From Streptomyces sp. PsTaAH-137 (GTDB taxonomy: Bacteria; Actinomycetota; Actinomycetes; Streptomycetales; Streptomycetaceae), in the NCBI RefSeq assembly GCF_003259365.1, contig NZ_QLLY01000021.1, forward strand, positions 62,001 through 126,000: a DNA stretch of 64,000 nt. Reading direction: 5' to 3'. The position numbers were made by a program, and so were the translations under genes. Below are positions 1-9,176 of this stretch, one piece after another (within the stretch, counting starts at the first letter, position 1; the number at the start of each line of letters is the position of its first letter). A model generated the notes under the pieces. It had not been told where the DNA came from. It searched no databases and saw only the letters and a program-made list of their open reading frames with translations.

Positions 1-2
1 TC

Positions 3-410
3 GACTGGGGGCTCGGCGCGCTCGATCTGCCGTTCGTGGAGTCGTGGCTGATCCTCTCGCTGACGATGTTCACGTGCGGGATGGTCTTCACGATGTTCAA
101 CACGTTCTTCCACCGCTGGGCGATGATCCCGACCTGGGGCCTGCTGGTGCTGGTCGGCAACCCGGCGTCGGGCGGTGCGGTGGCACCGCCGCTGCTGCCG
201 ACGGCCCTCGGCCGGCTCGGCCAGTGGCTGCCGCCGGGCGCGTCCGTGAACGCGCAGCACACCGCGGTCTACTTCCAGGGCCACCAGCACGCGTTCCCGT
301 TCCTGGTGCTCGCCGGGTGGGCGGTGCTCTCGTCCGGTCTCTTCTGGTTCTGGCGGCACCGGCACCCGGGCGGCCGGGGAACCCAGCCGCTGCACGCGGC
401 GGCGGTGTGA
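3..410 (+). CDS. C-terminal part of an integral membrane protein (YhgE/Pip or ABC-2-like family)
   Basis: Only the 3' end is present; the frame is open from the window edge. About 136 residues are visible, with three hydrophobic segments: the visible N-terminus, one running into the motif GNPASGG, and one just before a basic, short cytoplasmic tail. An NPASGG-x-APPLLP block followed by a loop with LPPGA and YFQGH is typical of the last segments of YhgE/Pip and DUF3533-type proteins, which resemble ABC-2 permeases. Substrate and role cannot be told from this fragment. The stop is followed 21 bases later by a strong hairpin. It faces the convergent tRNA cluster. Confidence 0.7.
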   Translation, partial: DWGLGALDLPFVESWLILSLTMFTCGMVFTMFNTFFHRWAMIPTWGLLVLVGNPASGGAVAPPLLPTALGRLGQWLPPGASVNAQHTAVYFQGHQHAFPFLVLAGWAVLSSGLFWFWRHRHPGGRGTQPLHAAAV

Positions 411-431
411 ACACCTGACGGAGGAACGCCG

Positions 432-457
432 AAGGCCCCGTCCGGAGACGGGGCCTT
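432..457. terminator. Bidirectional hairpin terminator
   Basis: An 11-bp perfect inverted repeat (432-442 with 447-457, 4-base loop) lies between the membrane-protein stop and the 3' end of tRNA-Phe. It can serve both converging transcripts. No U-tract follows, as is common in streptomycetes. Confidence 0.7.
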
Positions 458-465
458 CGAGGAAG

Positions 466-539
466 TGGCTGGGGCCGGGATCGAACCGGCGACCTATCGC
501 TTTTCAGGCGATCGCTCGTACCAACTGAGCTACCCAGCC
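466..539 (-). tRNA. tRNA-Phe (GAA anticodon)
   Basis: On the minus strand the sequence folds as a cloverleaf: a 7-bp acceptor GGCTGGG/CCCAGCC, a T-arm with GGTTCGATCC, and an anticodon loop CTGAAAA giving GAA. The 3' CCA is not encoded. It is the last gene of a three-tRNA cluster (Glu, Asp, Phe in transcription order). Confidence 0.95.
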
Positions 540-561
540 ACGCAGTTCAGAAGAACTGCAG

Positions 562-636
562 CGGTCCTGACGGGATTTGAACCCGCGGCCTCCACCTTGA
601 CAGGGTGGCGAGCACTCCAAACTGCTCCACAGGACC
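562..636 (-). tRNA. tRNA-Asp (GTC anticodon)
   Basis: Minus-strand cloverleaf with acceptor GGTCCTG/CAGGACC, discriminator G, T-loop GGTTCAAATCC and anticodon loop CTGTCAA giving GTC. It lies 22 bases upstream of tRNA-Phe and 38 bases downstream of tRNA-Glu, so the three are probably cut from one precursor. Confidence 0.95.
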
Positions 637-674
637 AAGCTGTTGCGTGCAACAGTGTCGCACACGGTTTTACG

Positions 675-747
675 TGCCCCCAACGGGATTCGAACCCGTG
701 CTACCGCCTTGAAAGGGCGGCGTCCTAGGCCGCTAGACGATGAGGGC
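675..747 (-). tRNA. tRNA-Glu (TTC anticodon)
   Basis: Minus-strand cloverleaf with acceptor GCCCTCA paired to TGGGGGC, T-loop GGTTCGAATCC and anticodon loop CTTTCAA giving TTC. It is the first gene of the Glu-Asp-Phe cluster. About 80 bases separate it from the stop codon of the upstream metallophosphoesterase gene. Confidence 0.95.
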
Positions 748-827
748 TATCGGCCCGCCTGCGCGCTTCGCAGCGCGTCGGGGACGTGAGAAGCATATGG
801 GATGCGGGGAGCTATCGCCAAAACGGT

Positions 828-2432
828 TTACGGGGACCCGCTCGGAGCGCTCGGCGAGGGGGTGGCACCGGGCTGGTTCTCCTTGGGGAGATGGCGGCTG
901 ACCTCGGCCTTCGTCAGGCCGAGGCCGCCCAGGCGGATCTCGTCCCAGGCCTGGAGGCGCTTGCTGTCGCGGTCCAGATAGAGCACCGACGCCTCGACCG
1001 GATCGGGGTGGCCGTTCTTGTTGTCGACGGCCCGCAGTCCGCTGCCGCCGGTCGAGCCCTCGATCCGCAGCCGGGTGCCGAGCGGGAGGACCTGCATCTC
1101 CTGGTGGTGGACGTGCCCGGCCAGGACCAGCGGGACCGTGCCGTCGACCTCCTTCGCGGCGGCCGGCTCGTGCGCGAGGGCGACGTCGACCGGGGTGCCC
1201 GCCGCCTCCTGGTCGCGGAGGGCCGAGGCGAGCCGCAGGCCCGCCATCCGTTCGGCCGGATCGCCCTGGGCCACGGTCGAGCGGTCCGGCGTGTACTGCG
1301 GGTCGCCGGTGCCGGCGAAGCGCAGGCCCGCGACTGTGACCGCCTTGCCGTCGTCGAGGACGTGGACGTTCTTGAACCGCTTCTTGTCCGAGAGGTACGC
1401 CTGTGTGTCCTTCTCGGAGTCGTGATTGCCACGGATCCAGACGTAGGGCGCGCCCAGGCCCTTGATCGGGTCGAGGAAGGCGTTCTCCGAGGCCGAGCCG
1501 TGGTCCATCGTGTCGCCGGTGTCGACGATCACCGAGATCCGGTACTGCCGGACGAGCGAGGCGATGATCTTCCACGACGCCGGGTTGAGATGGATGTCCG
1601 AGACGTGCAGGACCCGGATCGTCGAGGGGTCCGGCTGGTACGTGGGCAGCGTGGACGTCACGTCGTAGAGCTGGGTGACATTGGTGACGAGCCGCGCCAA
1701 CTCCTTCTGGTAGACGTCGAATTCGGTGACGATCGAGCGTGCGTTGCCGACGACGGAGGGCGCGGAGGAGAGCAGTCCGGAGAACTTCGGCTCCAGGACC
1801 GACTTCGGGTTCCAGGTCGCGTACGCGGTCGCGCCCGATGCCGCGAGGAGGGCGAGGGCGAGGCCGCCGGCGGCCAGGGCGCGGCGCGGGCGGCGGTAGA
1901 CCGCGAGGCCGAGCGCCGTCGCGCCGGAGACCACGGCCACGCAGGAGCGGATCGCCAGATCGGCGGTGCCGTGCTCCACGTCGCGGGCCACCTCGTCCTG
2001 GAGGCCCGAGAAGCGCTCGGGGTGGTCCACCAGTTCCTGGGCGCGGGCCGGGTCGAGCTGGTCCACGTCCACGTCGAGGCGGATGGGGGCGGTGTGGGAG
2101 TCGAGTTCCAGGGCGCCCAGCGGGGACACGTTGATCTTGGTGCCGCCGGTGAGGGAGGGGCGCAGGGTCATCTTGGTGTCCATGGGGCCCACCGGGGCCC
2201 GCACGCTGCCGACGATCAGCAGGCCGAGCCAGGCGCCCAGCAGGACCACCGCGACGAGGCCGAGGGCGCGCGCGAAGGGGTGGGGCTGGTGGACCAGTTC
2301 CTGGGCGATGCGGGGGTGGCGGGTGCGGCGCGGCCGTGCCGGTGCCCCCGGGCCGCCGCTGGTGCCGCGTGCGCCGCGGACCTGTCGGAGCGACCGGATC
2401 CGGCGGAGGGCTGCTGCGGGCGAGCGGACCAT
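828..2432 (-). CDS. Membrane-anchored metallophosphoesterase
   Basis: The 534-residue protein probably hydrolyses phosphoesters outside or at the membrane; the substrate is unknown. Hydrophobic segments lie near residues 56-76, 159-177 and 185-205, followed by a calcineurin-like metallophosphoesterase domain. Its metal-binding blocks are visible: SDIH at about 278-281, GDTMDHG at 306-312, GNHD at 335-338 and a late GHVHH. The chosen ATG has GGGAG five bases upstream; a longer reading frame of 49 more residues lacks a credible ribosome site. It is divergent from the metallopeptidase gene, with only 58 bases between the starts. The C-terminus ends in a Ser/Pro-rich tail. Confidence 0.88.
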   Translation of the reverse strand: MVRSPAAALRRIRSLRQVRGARGTSGGPGAPARPRRTRHPRIAQELVHQPHPFARALGLVAVVLLGAWLGLLIVGSVRAPVGPMDTKMTLRPSLTGGTKINVSPLGALELDSHTAPIRLDVDVDQLDPARAQELVDHPERFSGLQDEVARDVEHGTADLAIRSCVAVVSGATALGLAVYRRPRRALAAGGLALALLAASGATAYATWNPKSVLEPKFSGLLSSAPSVVGNARSIVTEFDVYQKELARLVTNVTQLYDVTSTLPTYQPDPSTIRVLHVSDIHLNPASWKIIASLVRQYRISVIVDTGDTMDHGSASENAFLDPIKGLGAPYVWIRGNHDSEKDTQAYLSDKKRFKNVHVLDDGKAVTVAGLRFAGTGDPQYTPDRSTVAQGDPAERMAGLRLASALRDQEAAGTPVDVALAHEPAAAKEVDGTVPLVLAGHVHHQEMQVLPLGTRLRIEGSTGGSGLRAVDNKNGHPDPVEASVLYLDRDSKRLQAWDEIRLGGLGLTKAEVSRHLPKENQPGATPSPSAPSGSP

Positions 2433-2490
2433 TGCTCCCGTATGCCCAAGTGGGCGGGTCGATATGCGGGTTGTACCGGACAATGGAGCT

Positions 2491-2841
2491 GTGCTGGAGA
2501 TGACGCGCGAGGAGTTCGAGGAACTGGTGGCCGAGGCGCTCGACCGGATTCCGCCCGAGTTGACGCGGCTGATGGACAACGTCGCGGTGTTCGTGGAGGA
2601 CGAGCCGCCCGCGGACGATCCCGAACTGCTCGGGCTCTACGAGGGCACGCCCCTCACCGACCGGGGCGAGTGGTACGCGGGCGTGCTCCCGGACCGGATC
2701 ACGGTCTACCGGGGGCCGACGCTGCGCATGTGCGCGTCGCGGGAGGACGTGGTCGCGGAGACGGAGATCACTGTGGTGCACGAGATCGCGCACCACTTCG
2801 GGATCGACGACGCGCGTCTGCATGCCCTGGGATACGGCTGA
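2491..2841 (+). CDS. Zincin-like metallopeptidase family protein (116 aa)
   Basis: A small protein with the zinc-protease signature HEIAHHFGIDD close to the C-terminus (HExxH plus a downstream Asp), characteristic of the PF06262-type minimal zincins of actinobacteria. It has no signal peptide, so a cytoplasmic role is likely; the substrate is unknown. A GTG start at 2491 is proposed by memory of family length. An ATG at 2500 has GGAG 11 bases upstream and is an equally possible start. Transcribed divergently from the metallophosphoesterase. A different upstream ATG at 2464 would add nine residues with no better ribosome site. Confidence 0.82.
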   Translation: MLEMTREEFEELVAEALDRIPPELTRLMDNVAVFVEDEPPADDPELLGLYEGTPLTDRGEWYAGVLPDRITVYRGPTLRMCASREDVVAETEITVVHEIAHHFGIDDARLHALGYG

Positions 2842-2991
2842 CGGCCGTCCGCCGGTCCTTCTTTGTGCGGGGTTTGTGCGGTGCCGGTGACGGCCGTGTC
2901 CCGTCCGTGTGCCGCTGCGTGTCCTCCCGAGGGGCGTGCCAGTTGGGGACGGTGACCTCGTCTCCTGCCGGATTCCCGGAGGTGCCCGCCC

Positions 2992-3537
2992 GTGCGCCCG
3001 CTGTCCGTCTCCCGTGATGCCCGCGACCCTCGCGATCCCCGTGCCTTCTTCCGGTCGGTCGGCCGGCTCGCCGTGACCACGGTGGCCGTCGCCGCGGCCG
3101 CCGGGTGCATGAGCGTCGCCGACGACGGCCGTCCCGCGGCGCCGTCGCCGTCCGCCTCGCCGCGCAGCGCGGGCACCGCGCCGGACGGCGGAACGGTGGT
3201 CTCCGACGGCGCGGGCGGGGTGGGGACCCAGGCCGGCGACCCCGAACCGTCGTCCGGGGAGACGTCCTCCGCCGCCTCCCCGAAGCCCTCCGAGACCGGA
3301 TCGCGGGCGGCGGCCGCGTCGCCGAGCCGGGGGACCGCGACGTCCGCGCGCGCCACCGCGTCGGCCAGGCCCTCGGTGCCGCGCGACACGCCGTCCTCGC
3401 CGGAGCCCACCTCGGAGCCGCCGACGCCGTCGCCGACCCCGTCGCCCACGACCGCCGAGCCGTCCTCGTCCGCCCATGAGCAGTCCGGGCCCGCGGCGGA
3501 CGGGGTGCCGGCGCCGCAGGCGGGGGACCCGGCTTAG
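2992..3537 (+). CDS. Low-complexity lipoprotein
   Basis: A 181-residue protein. It begins with an Arg-rich segment and a hydrophobic stretch ending in a lipobox-like AAAAGC near residue 39, so it is probably exported and lipidated. The mature part is almost entirely Ser, Pro, Thr, Ala, Glu and Gly with no recognisable fold, resembling wall-spanning spacer regions. A GGAGG sits nine bases before the GTG start, which decides the start. No function can be assigned. It lies 150 bases after the metallopeptidase and 240 bases before the helicase. Confidence 0.7.
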   Translation: MRPLSVSRDARDPRDPRAFFRSVGRLAVTTVAVAAAAGCMSVADDGRPAAPSPSASPRSAGTAPDGGTVVSDGAGGVGTQAGDPEPSSGETSSAASPKPSETGSRAAAASPSRGTATSARATASARPSVPRDTPSSPEPTSEPPTPSPTPSPTTAEPSSSAHEQSGPAADGVPAPQAGDPA

Positions 3538-3776
3538 GCGCGGGCGGCAGGGGGCTGTGACCCGAGTCTCAGGGATGCGGTTTGCCTTGGGGGGTGGGGG
3601 GTGCGTATGGTGGTAGATCGTTTGATCCCATTTGCCCGGCGCCGTCAAGAGAGCGCCGCGTGGCGCGTACTCTCCCTTGCCGTGGCTGGACCGCATTGAG
3701 GCGGTCGACTTGCGAAAGCGCAATTACACGGAGTTGACGGGCGCGTGCCGAGACTCCGGAAGGTTTCGCATTTCGC
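3538..3776 (+). promoter_or_regulatory. Upstream region of the DEAD-box helicase
   Basis: A 239-base gap that is less G+C-rich than its surroundings. It must hold the helicase promoter and leader. GGAAGG at 3758-3763 is the only ribosome-binding match, 13 bases before the ATG, which is long. No clear -35/-10 pair or riboswitch was recognised. Confidence 0.35.
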
Positions 3777-5966
3777 ATGTCCATTTCCACTGAAAACACC
3801 GTGCCCGAGCAGGCCCAGACCGAGCAGCCCGCAGAGGTTGCCGAGATCGTAGAGGCTGTCGAGATCACGGACGCCGTCGAGACCGACGAGACGCCTGAGG
3901 CCGTCGAGAACGACGAGACCGAAGAGAACACCGAGCCCACCATCACCTTCGCGGACCTCGGTCTGCCCGAGGGCGTCGTGCGCAAGCTCGCGCAGAACGG
4001 TGTCACCACCCCCTTCCCGATCCAGGCCGCGACCATCCCGGACGCCCTGGCCGGCAAGGACATCCTCGGCCGTGGCCGCACCGGCTCCGGCAAGACCCTC
4101 TCCTTCGGCCTGCCGACGCTGTCGCGTCTGGCCGGTGGCCGCAGCGAGAAGCACAAGCCGCGCGCCGTCATCCTCACCCCGACCCGTGAGCTCGCGATGC
4201 AGGTCGCGGACGCGCTCCAGCCGTACGGCGACCAGGTCGGCCTGAAGATGAAGGTCGTCTGCGGCGGTACCTCGATGGGCAACCAGATCTACGCGCTGGA
4301 GCGCGGCGTCGACATCCTCGTCGCCACCCCGGGCCGTCTGCGCGACCTCATCAACCGCGGCGCCGCCGACCTCAGCAACGTCGAGGTCGCCGTCCTGGAC
4401 GAGGCCGACCAGATGTCCGACCTGGGCTTCCTGCCCGAGGTCACCGAGCTGCTCGACCAGGTTCCGGCCGGCGGCCAGCGGATGCTCTTCTCCGCCACCA
4501 TGGAGAACGAGATCAAGACGCTCGTCACCCGCTACCTGAACGACCCGGTCAGCCACGAGGTCGACGCCGCCCAGGGCGCCGTCACGACCATGTCGCACCA
4601 CATCCTGATCGTGAAGCCGAAGGACAAGGCGCCGGTCACCGCGGCCATCGCCGCCCGCAAGGGCCGCACGATCATCTTCGTCCGCACCCAGCTGGGCGCC
4701 GACCGCATCGCCGAGCAGCTGCGCGACGCCGGGGTGAAGGCCGACGCGCTGCACGGCGGCATGACGCAGGGCGCGCGTACCCGCACCCTCGCCGACTTCA
4801 AGGACGGTTACGTCAACGCGCTGGTCGCGACCGACGTCGCCGCCCGCGGTATCCACGTCGACGGCATCGACCTGGTCCTGAACGTGGACCCGGCCGGTGA
4901 CCACAAGGACTACCTGCACCGCGCGGGCCGCACGGCGCGTGCCGGCCGCACGGGTACGGTCGTCTCCCTCTCCCTGCCGCACCAGCGCCGCCAGATCTTC
5001 CGCCTCATGGAGGACGCGGGCGTCGACGCCGGGCGTCACATCATCCAGGGCGGCGCCGCGTTCGACCCGGAGGTCGCCGAGATCACTGGCGCCCGTTCGA
5101 TGACCGAGGTCCAGGCCGAGTCCGCGGGCAACGCCGCGCAGCAGGCCGAGCGCGAGGTCTCCTCCCTCACCAAGCAGCTGGAGCGTGCCACCCGGCGCGC
5201 CGCCGAGCTGCGTGAGGAGGCCGACCGCCTCACCGCCCGCGCCGCCCGTGACCGTGGCGAGGACGAGGAGGGTGTGGCCGCCGCCGTGGCCGCCGCGACC
5301 GAGGCCGCCGCCGAGGCCGTCGCCGCCGCCGAGGTGCCGCGCCAGGAGGAGCGCCCCGAGCGTTCGGAGCGTTCGTCGTACGAGCCGCGTCAGCGCCGTG
5401 ACGAGCGGGGCAACTACGAGCGCCGTGACCGTCGCGACGACCGCCGTGACAACGACCGTGGCGACCGTGGCGGCTTCCGCCGGGACAACGACCGCCGTGA
5501 CGACCGTGGTGGCCGTTCCTTCGAGCGTCGTGACAACGACCGTGGCGGTTTCCGCCGCGACGACCGTCCCTCGGGTGACCGTGGCGGCTTCCGCCGCGAC
5601 AACGACCGTCGCGACGACCGCCGTGACGACCGTGGTGGCCGTTCCTTCGAGCGTCGTGACGACCGCGGTGGCTTCCGTCGCGACGACCGTCGCGACAACG
5701 ACCGCGGTGGCTTCCGCCGGGACAACGACCGCCGCGACGACCGTGGTGGCCGTTCCTTCGAGCGTCGTGACGACCGTGGCGGCTTCCGCCGCGACGACCG
5801 CCCCTCCGGCGGTCACCGGGGCAGCGACCGCCCGTTCAACCGCGACCGCCGCGACGACCGCCCCTCCAGCGGCCACCGCCCCTACGGCCGCCGCGACGAC
5901 CGCGCCGGCTCCGGCTCGTCGTTCGGCCGCCGCGACGACAAGCCGCGCTGGAAGCGCAACGGCTGA
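3777..5966 (+). CDS. DEAD-box ATP-dependent RNA helicase with long RGG/RDD-rich tail
   Basis: This 729-residue protein unwinds RNA duplexes using ATP; bacterial relatives act in ribosome assembly, RNA decay and cold adaptation. An acidic, Glu-rich N-terminus (1-55) precedes the core. The motifs are in order: Q motif near 80-83, Walker A GRTGSGKT at 100-107, PTRELA at 135-140, TPGR at 184-187, DEAD at 208-211, SAT at 239-241, ARGIHVDG at 356-363 and HRAGRTARAGR at 381-391. A Glu/Ala/Arg helical, probably coiled segment follows (about 440-530), then roughly 190 residues of repeating Asp-Arg-Gly-Phe-Asn units that should bind RNA and may drive condensation. It is monocistronic and ends at a perfect palindromic terminator. 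Confidence 0.95.
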   Translation: MSISTENTVPEQAQTEQPAEVAEIVEAVEITDAVETDETPEAVENDETEENTEPTITFADLGLPEGVVRKLAQNGVTTPFPIQAATIPDALAGKDILGRGRTGSGKTLSFGLPTLSRLAGGRSEKHKPRAVILTPTRELAMQVADALQPYGDQVGLKMKVVCGGTSMGNQIYALERGVDILVATPGRLRDLINRGAADLSNVEVAVLDEADQMSDLGFLPEVTELLDQVPAGGQRMLFSATMENEIKTLVTRYLNDPVSHEVDAAQGAVTTMSHHILIVKPKDKAPVTAAIAARKGRTIIFVRTQLGADRIAEQLRDAGVKADALHGGMTQGARTRTLADFKDGYVNALVATDVAARGIHVDGIDLVLNVDPAGDHKDYLHRAGRTARAGRTGTVVSLSLPHQRRQIFRLMEDAGVDAGRHIIQGGAAFDPEVAEITGARSMTEVQAESAGNAAQQAEREVSSLTKQLERATRRAAELREEADRLTARAARDRGEDEEGVAAAVAAATEAAAEAVAAAEVPRQEERPERSERSSYEPRQRRDERGNYERRDRRDDRRDNDRGDRGGFRRDNDRRDDRGGRSFERRDNDRGGFRRDDRPSGDRGGFRRDNDRRDDRRDDRGGRSFERRDDRGGFRRDDRRDNDRGGFRRDNDRRDDRGGRSFERRDDRGGFRRDDRPSGGHRGSDRPFNRDRRDDRPSSGHRPYGRRDDRAGSGSSFGRRDDKPRWKRNG
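5420..5900 (+). repeat. Imperfect coding repeats in the helicase tail
   Basis: Units coding for DDRGGRSFERRD and RRDNDRGGFRRD recur. A block of about 32 bases is repeated nearly identically starting near 5502, 5628 and 5738. The repeats are in frame, so the tail could expand or contract by recombination without breaking the gene. Confidence 0.85.
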
Positions 5967-5983
5967 TCCCCTCGCATGAGGTG

Positions 5984-6017
5984 AGGCCCGGGAGACGTGA
6001 TCACGTCTCCCGGGCCT
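5984..6017. terminator. Perfect 17-bp palindromic terminator
   Basis: The two halves 5984-6000 and 6001-6017 are exact reverse complements with no spacer. It sits 18 bases after the helicase stop codon. It is followed by a short T/C-rich run. Confidence 0.8.
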
Positions 6018-6121
6018 CCTTGCTGTTCGCCTGCTGTTAGGCTCAACCGGCCCTATGTAGAGGGCATTTACTTTACGAGGGGCCCCACACCCTCCGTTCT
6101 TGTTCCGGGAGGGGTCCCTTC

Positions 6122-9115
6122 GTGCGCAGACGTGCTGCCCGCAGATCCGTTGTCGCGGCCGGTGCCGCCCTGGTCGTCGCGACAGGGCTGAGCCCGCTGG
6201 CGGGTCAGGCGGCCGCGGACACCCCGGCCGCCGCCGTCCTCGCGCCGTACGGTGCGTCGGTCGACGGCGAGCGGGTGTTCGTCGCGGGCCGGACCGGCTT
6301 CCTGCACGCGGCCACCACGGAGGTCGGCCACTACCTGTGGACGGACTACTCGACCGGTGAGTCGACGCCGTTCACCCTGCCCGCAGGCGCGGGAGGCATC
6401 ATCAACACACACGGCGACACCGTCGCGTACGCGACCGGCACCGCGGGGGAGATCGGGCTCGCCGATCCCGTCGCCGGTACGTCGCGCACCCTGCGGCTGC
6501 CCGCGGGACTCACCCTGGCGACCGTCCTCGGCGAGACGCTCGTGGCCTACGGGGACGGGCAGTGCCACCTCCTGCGCGCCGACGCGGACGGGGTGCTGAG
6601 CGACCGGACCGTGACCGGCCTGCCGGAGGGCGCTCGTTGCACGACGGGCGGCGTGGGCCTGATCCCCTCCTTCACCAGTGACGGCGCCTCGGCCGTCGTG
6701 CGGTACACGAGCGCCACCGAGGCCCGCTTCGGCCTGGTGGACCTCGACAGCGCCCGGTTCACCGCGCTGCCCACACCCGCGAACGTCATCCCGCAGCGGC
6801 TGCGGATCTCGCCGCAGGCCATCGCCTGGTACGACGCGGAGGCCAAGGCGATCCAGGTGGTGCCGCGGGTCGGCGCGGGGCAGCGGTGGAGCGTTCCCGC
6901 GTCGTCGAACGCCGTGCAGTTCGAGCTCGCGGGCTCCCGCCTGCTCTGGAAGAACGCGACCAACGGGCCCGTCACCGCCGTCTCCCCCGACGGCACCGCG
7001 ACCCGGGTGCTCGACCTCGCCGAGAGCGGCGGCGCCCAGGTCGTACCCGGACCCGACGGCACCGTGCTGCTGTTCGGCCGAAAGACCACGGGCGGCGACT
7101 ACGCCGTGCACCGGTTCACCGAGGCGGCCGACGGCACGCTGACCGACGACGCGGTCCTCACCGCCCCCTGGCATCCGACCCGTACCGGCTCGCTCGCCCT
7201 GGCGCAGGGCCGCCTGGCCACCGTCGACACGTACCTCGGCGGCAACCCCGTGCTCCATGAGCGGAAGCTGGCGCTCACCGGGTCGCCCCAGCCGGTCACC
7301 AAGGAGAACCTGGGACCGCTCGGGCAGTGCGGCGCGGCCGGCTGCCCGGTGCCGTACCCGACCGGCGACGGGCGGGTCCTGTACCAGGCGACCGACAGCA
7401 CCTACCGCCTGATCGACCAGGCGAGGCCGGCGCCCGGCACCACCGTCCAGCTGGACGAGAAGGGGACCGTGCAGGGCGTCTCGGGCCGCTACGTCGTCTA
7501 CCGCACCGCCACCGCCACCGAGATCCGCGACCTGGACACCGGCAAGGTCGTGCGCAGCGGCGCCGCCTCCGCCGCCGGTCTGTGGGGCGGGACCCTGTGG
7601 CGCCCGGCCGGTGCGGGCAAGGTGTCCGCCACCGACGTCGCGTCCGGAACGGTGACCCGCACCCTCTCGATCGGCGCCTCCTGCGGGCTCGGCTCAGTCC
7701 AGGCGTCCGCCCGCTACGTGTACTGGGAGTGCTCCACGCCCGCGGACGGCGCGGGCGTCGTGACCCTGGCCGACGGCACGGCACGCCGTCTGACGGCCAC
7801 CGGCCACGGGTTGCTCGGCGACGGTTCCGTGTCCTACGTCGGGGCGGACCGCACGGTGCGCGTCACCGACGTCACCGCGGCCACGCCGACGACCCGCACG
7901 CTCGGCACCGCGCGCGGCGGCGACGCGGGCCGGGACTGGACGGCCGACCCCACCGGCGACCGGGTGGCCTTCGTCGACGACGACGAGAACGTGCATGTCG
8001 TCCCCACCGGGATCACGGCGTCGCCCCTCGCCCAGACCGACGCGGCGGTCCCGGCGAGCGCCCGCGTCATGCTGGAGGGGTCCTTTTGGAAGCCCCGCTG
8101 GTGGATCTCCAAGCCCGTCGCGTCCTGGACGCTGACGCTGAAGAACAAGGTCACGGGCAAGGCGGTGACCACGCTCCGCGGCGGCGAGGCCCGTGACGCG
8201 ATCAAGGCGGACTGGGACGGCTCGGTCGGTTCCGGCCTGCCCGGAGCGGCCGACGCCTCGTACACCTGGACCCTCACGGCACAGCCCGCGGACGGCCAGG
8301 GCGCGGCGCTCACGAAGTCCGGCACCGTGGCGATCTCGGGCGCCCGCCCGGCACACCACGACATGACGGGGCGCGACGGGTTCGGCGATCTGCTGACCAT
8401 GAACTCCTCGGGCGCCTTCACGTACCAGCACGGCACCGGCCAGGGCACCTTCTCCGGGAAGACCTCGGCGAGCGGCTGGCCCACGGGCACGACCGCGGTG
8501 CCGTTCGGCGACCTGACCTGGGACGACGACAACGAGACGCTGGTCCGCACGACCGGCGGTGAACTGCGCAGTTACCGCACCGGAGGTGGCGCGCTGAAGA
8601 CGACCACCTCGTACATCAAGCTCGGCACGGGCTGGAACGCGTACAACGTCCTCACCTCGCCCGGCGACCTCACCGGCGACGGGCGGCCCGACCTGCTCGC
8701 CCGCAAGTCCTCCACCGGCGACATCTACGTCTTCGCGGGCAAGAGCGACGGGACGCTGGCGGCCGGCAAGAAGATTCGCTCCGCCTGGACCACGTACACG
8801 CACATCGTCGGTGTCGGCGACCTCAACGGTGACGGGATCGGGGACGTCCTCGCCCGGCGCACCGACGGCACGCTGTTCCGCTACGACGGTGCGGGGGACG
8901 GGACGCTGAAGGACCGGGTCACCGTGTTCACCGACTGGGGGTCGACGTACAAGACGATCGTCGGCGTCGGTGACATCACCGGGGACGGGAAGAACGACCT
9001 CGTCGTGCGGGACACGTCCGGGAACCTGTACCGCAACGACGGCAAGGGGAACGGCTCGTTCACGTCGCGGACGAAGATCGCGAGCGGCTGGAGCACGTAC
9101 AAGGGCGTTTTCTAG
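6122..9115 (+). CDS. Secreted beta-propeller and FG-GAP/VCBS repeat protein
   Basis: A 997-residue exported protein starting with a basic region and a hydrophobic signal segment (about residues 1-33, cut after an Ala-rich site). The middle shows many blade-like repeats of the PQQ/Kelch type. The last 240 residues hold FG-GAP/VCBS repeats with calcium-type loops such as DLTGDGRPDLL, DLNGDGIGDVL and DITGDGKNDLV. Such proteins are usually surface or extracellular binding proteins; no catalytic motif is seen. A GGGAGGGG before the GTG fixes the start. It stands alone between a terminator and a 61-base gap to the permease. Confidence 0.85.
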   Translation: MRRRAARRSVVAAGAALVVATGLSPLAGQAAADTPAAAVLAPYGASVDGERVFVAGRTGFLHAATTEVGHYLWTDYSTGESTPFTLPAGAGGIINTHGDTVAYATGTAGEIGLADPVAGTSRTLRLPAGLTLATVLGETLVAYGDGQCHLLRADADGVLSDRTVTGLPEGARCTTGGVGLIPSFTSDGASAVVRYTSATEARFGLVDLDSARFTALPTPANVIPQRLRISPQAIAWYDAEAKAIQVVPRVGAGQRWSVPASSNAVQFELAGSRLLWKNATNGPVTAVSPDGTATRVLDLAESGGAQVVPGPDGTVLLFGRKTTGGDYAVHRFTEAADGTLTDDAVLTAPWHPTRTGSLALAQGRLATVDTYLGGNPVLHERKLALTGSPQPVTKENLGPLGQCGAAGCPVPYPTGDGRVLYQATDSTYRLIDQARPAPGTTVQLDEKGTVQGVSGRYVVYRTATATEIRDLDTGKVVRSGAASAAGLWGGTLWRPAGAGKVSATDVASGTVTRTLSIGASCGLGSVQASARYVYWECSTPADGAGVVTLADGTARRLTATGHGLLGDGSVSYVGADRTVRVTDVTAATPTTRTLGTARGGDAGRDWTADPTGDRVAFVDDDENVHVVPTGITASPLAQTDAAVPASARVMLEGSFWKPRWWISKPVASWTLTLKNKVTGKAVTTLRGGEARDAIKADWDGSVGSGLPGAADASYTWTLTAQPADGQGAALTKSGTVAISGARPAHHDMTGRDGFGDLLTMNSSGAFTYQHGTGQGTFSGKTSASGWPTGTTAVPFGDLTWDDDNETLVRTTGGELRSYRTGGGALKTTTSYIKLGTGWNAYNVLTSPGDLTGDGRPDLLARKSSTGDIYVFAGKSDGTLAAGKKIRSAWTTYTHIVGVGDLNGDGIGDVLARRTDGTLFRYDGAGDGTLKDRVTVFTDWGSTYKTIVGVGDITGDGKNDLVVRDTSGNLYRNDGKGNGSFTSRTKIASGWSTYKGVF

Positions 9116-9176
9116 CCGGGCAGTTGGGCCTTGATCGGCCGCATGTCGCGCCCCCGACGAGGGAATCGCTGGGGGC

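Noticed and set aside
733..3723. Very long minus-strand frame (996 codons)
   Set aside because: It overlaps the true metallophosphoesterase, metallopeptidase and lipoprotein genes and encodes Arg/Gly/Pro-rich nonsense typical of antisense frames in GC-rich DNA.
3645..5876. Minus-strand frame opposite the DEAD-box helicase
   Set aside because: Ala/Val/Thr-rich shadow of the helicase repeats, no motifs.
5410..5900. Possible CRISPR-like array
   Set aside because: Repeats are in frame with the helicase, of irregular spacing, encode Asp-Arg-Gly units, and no cas genes are near.
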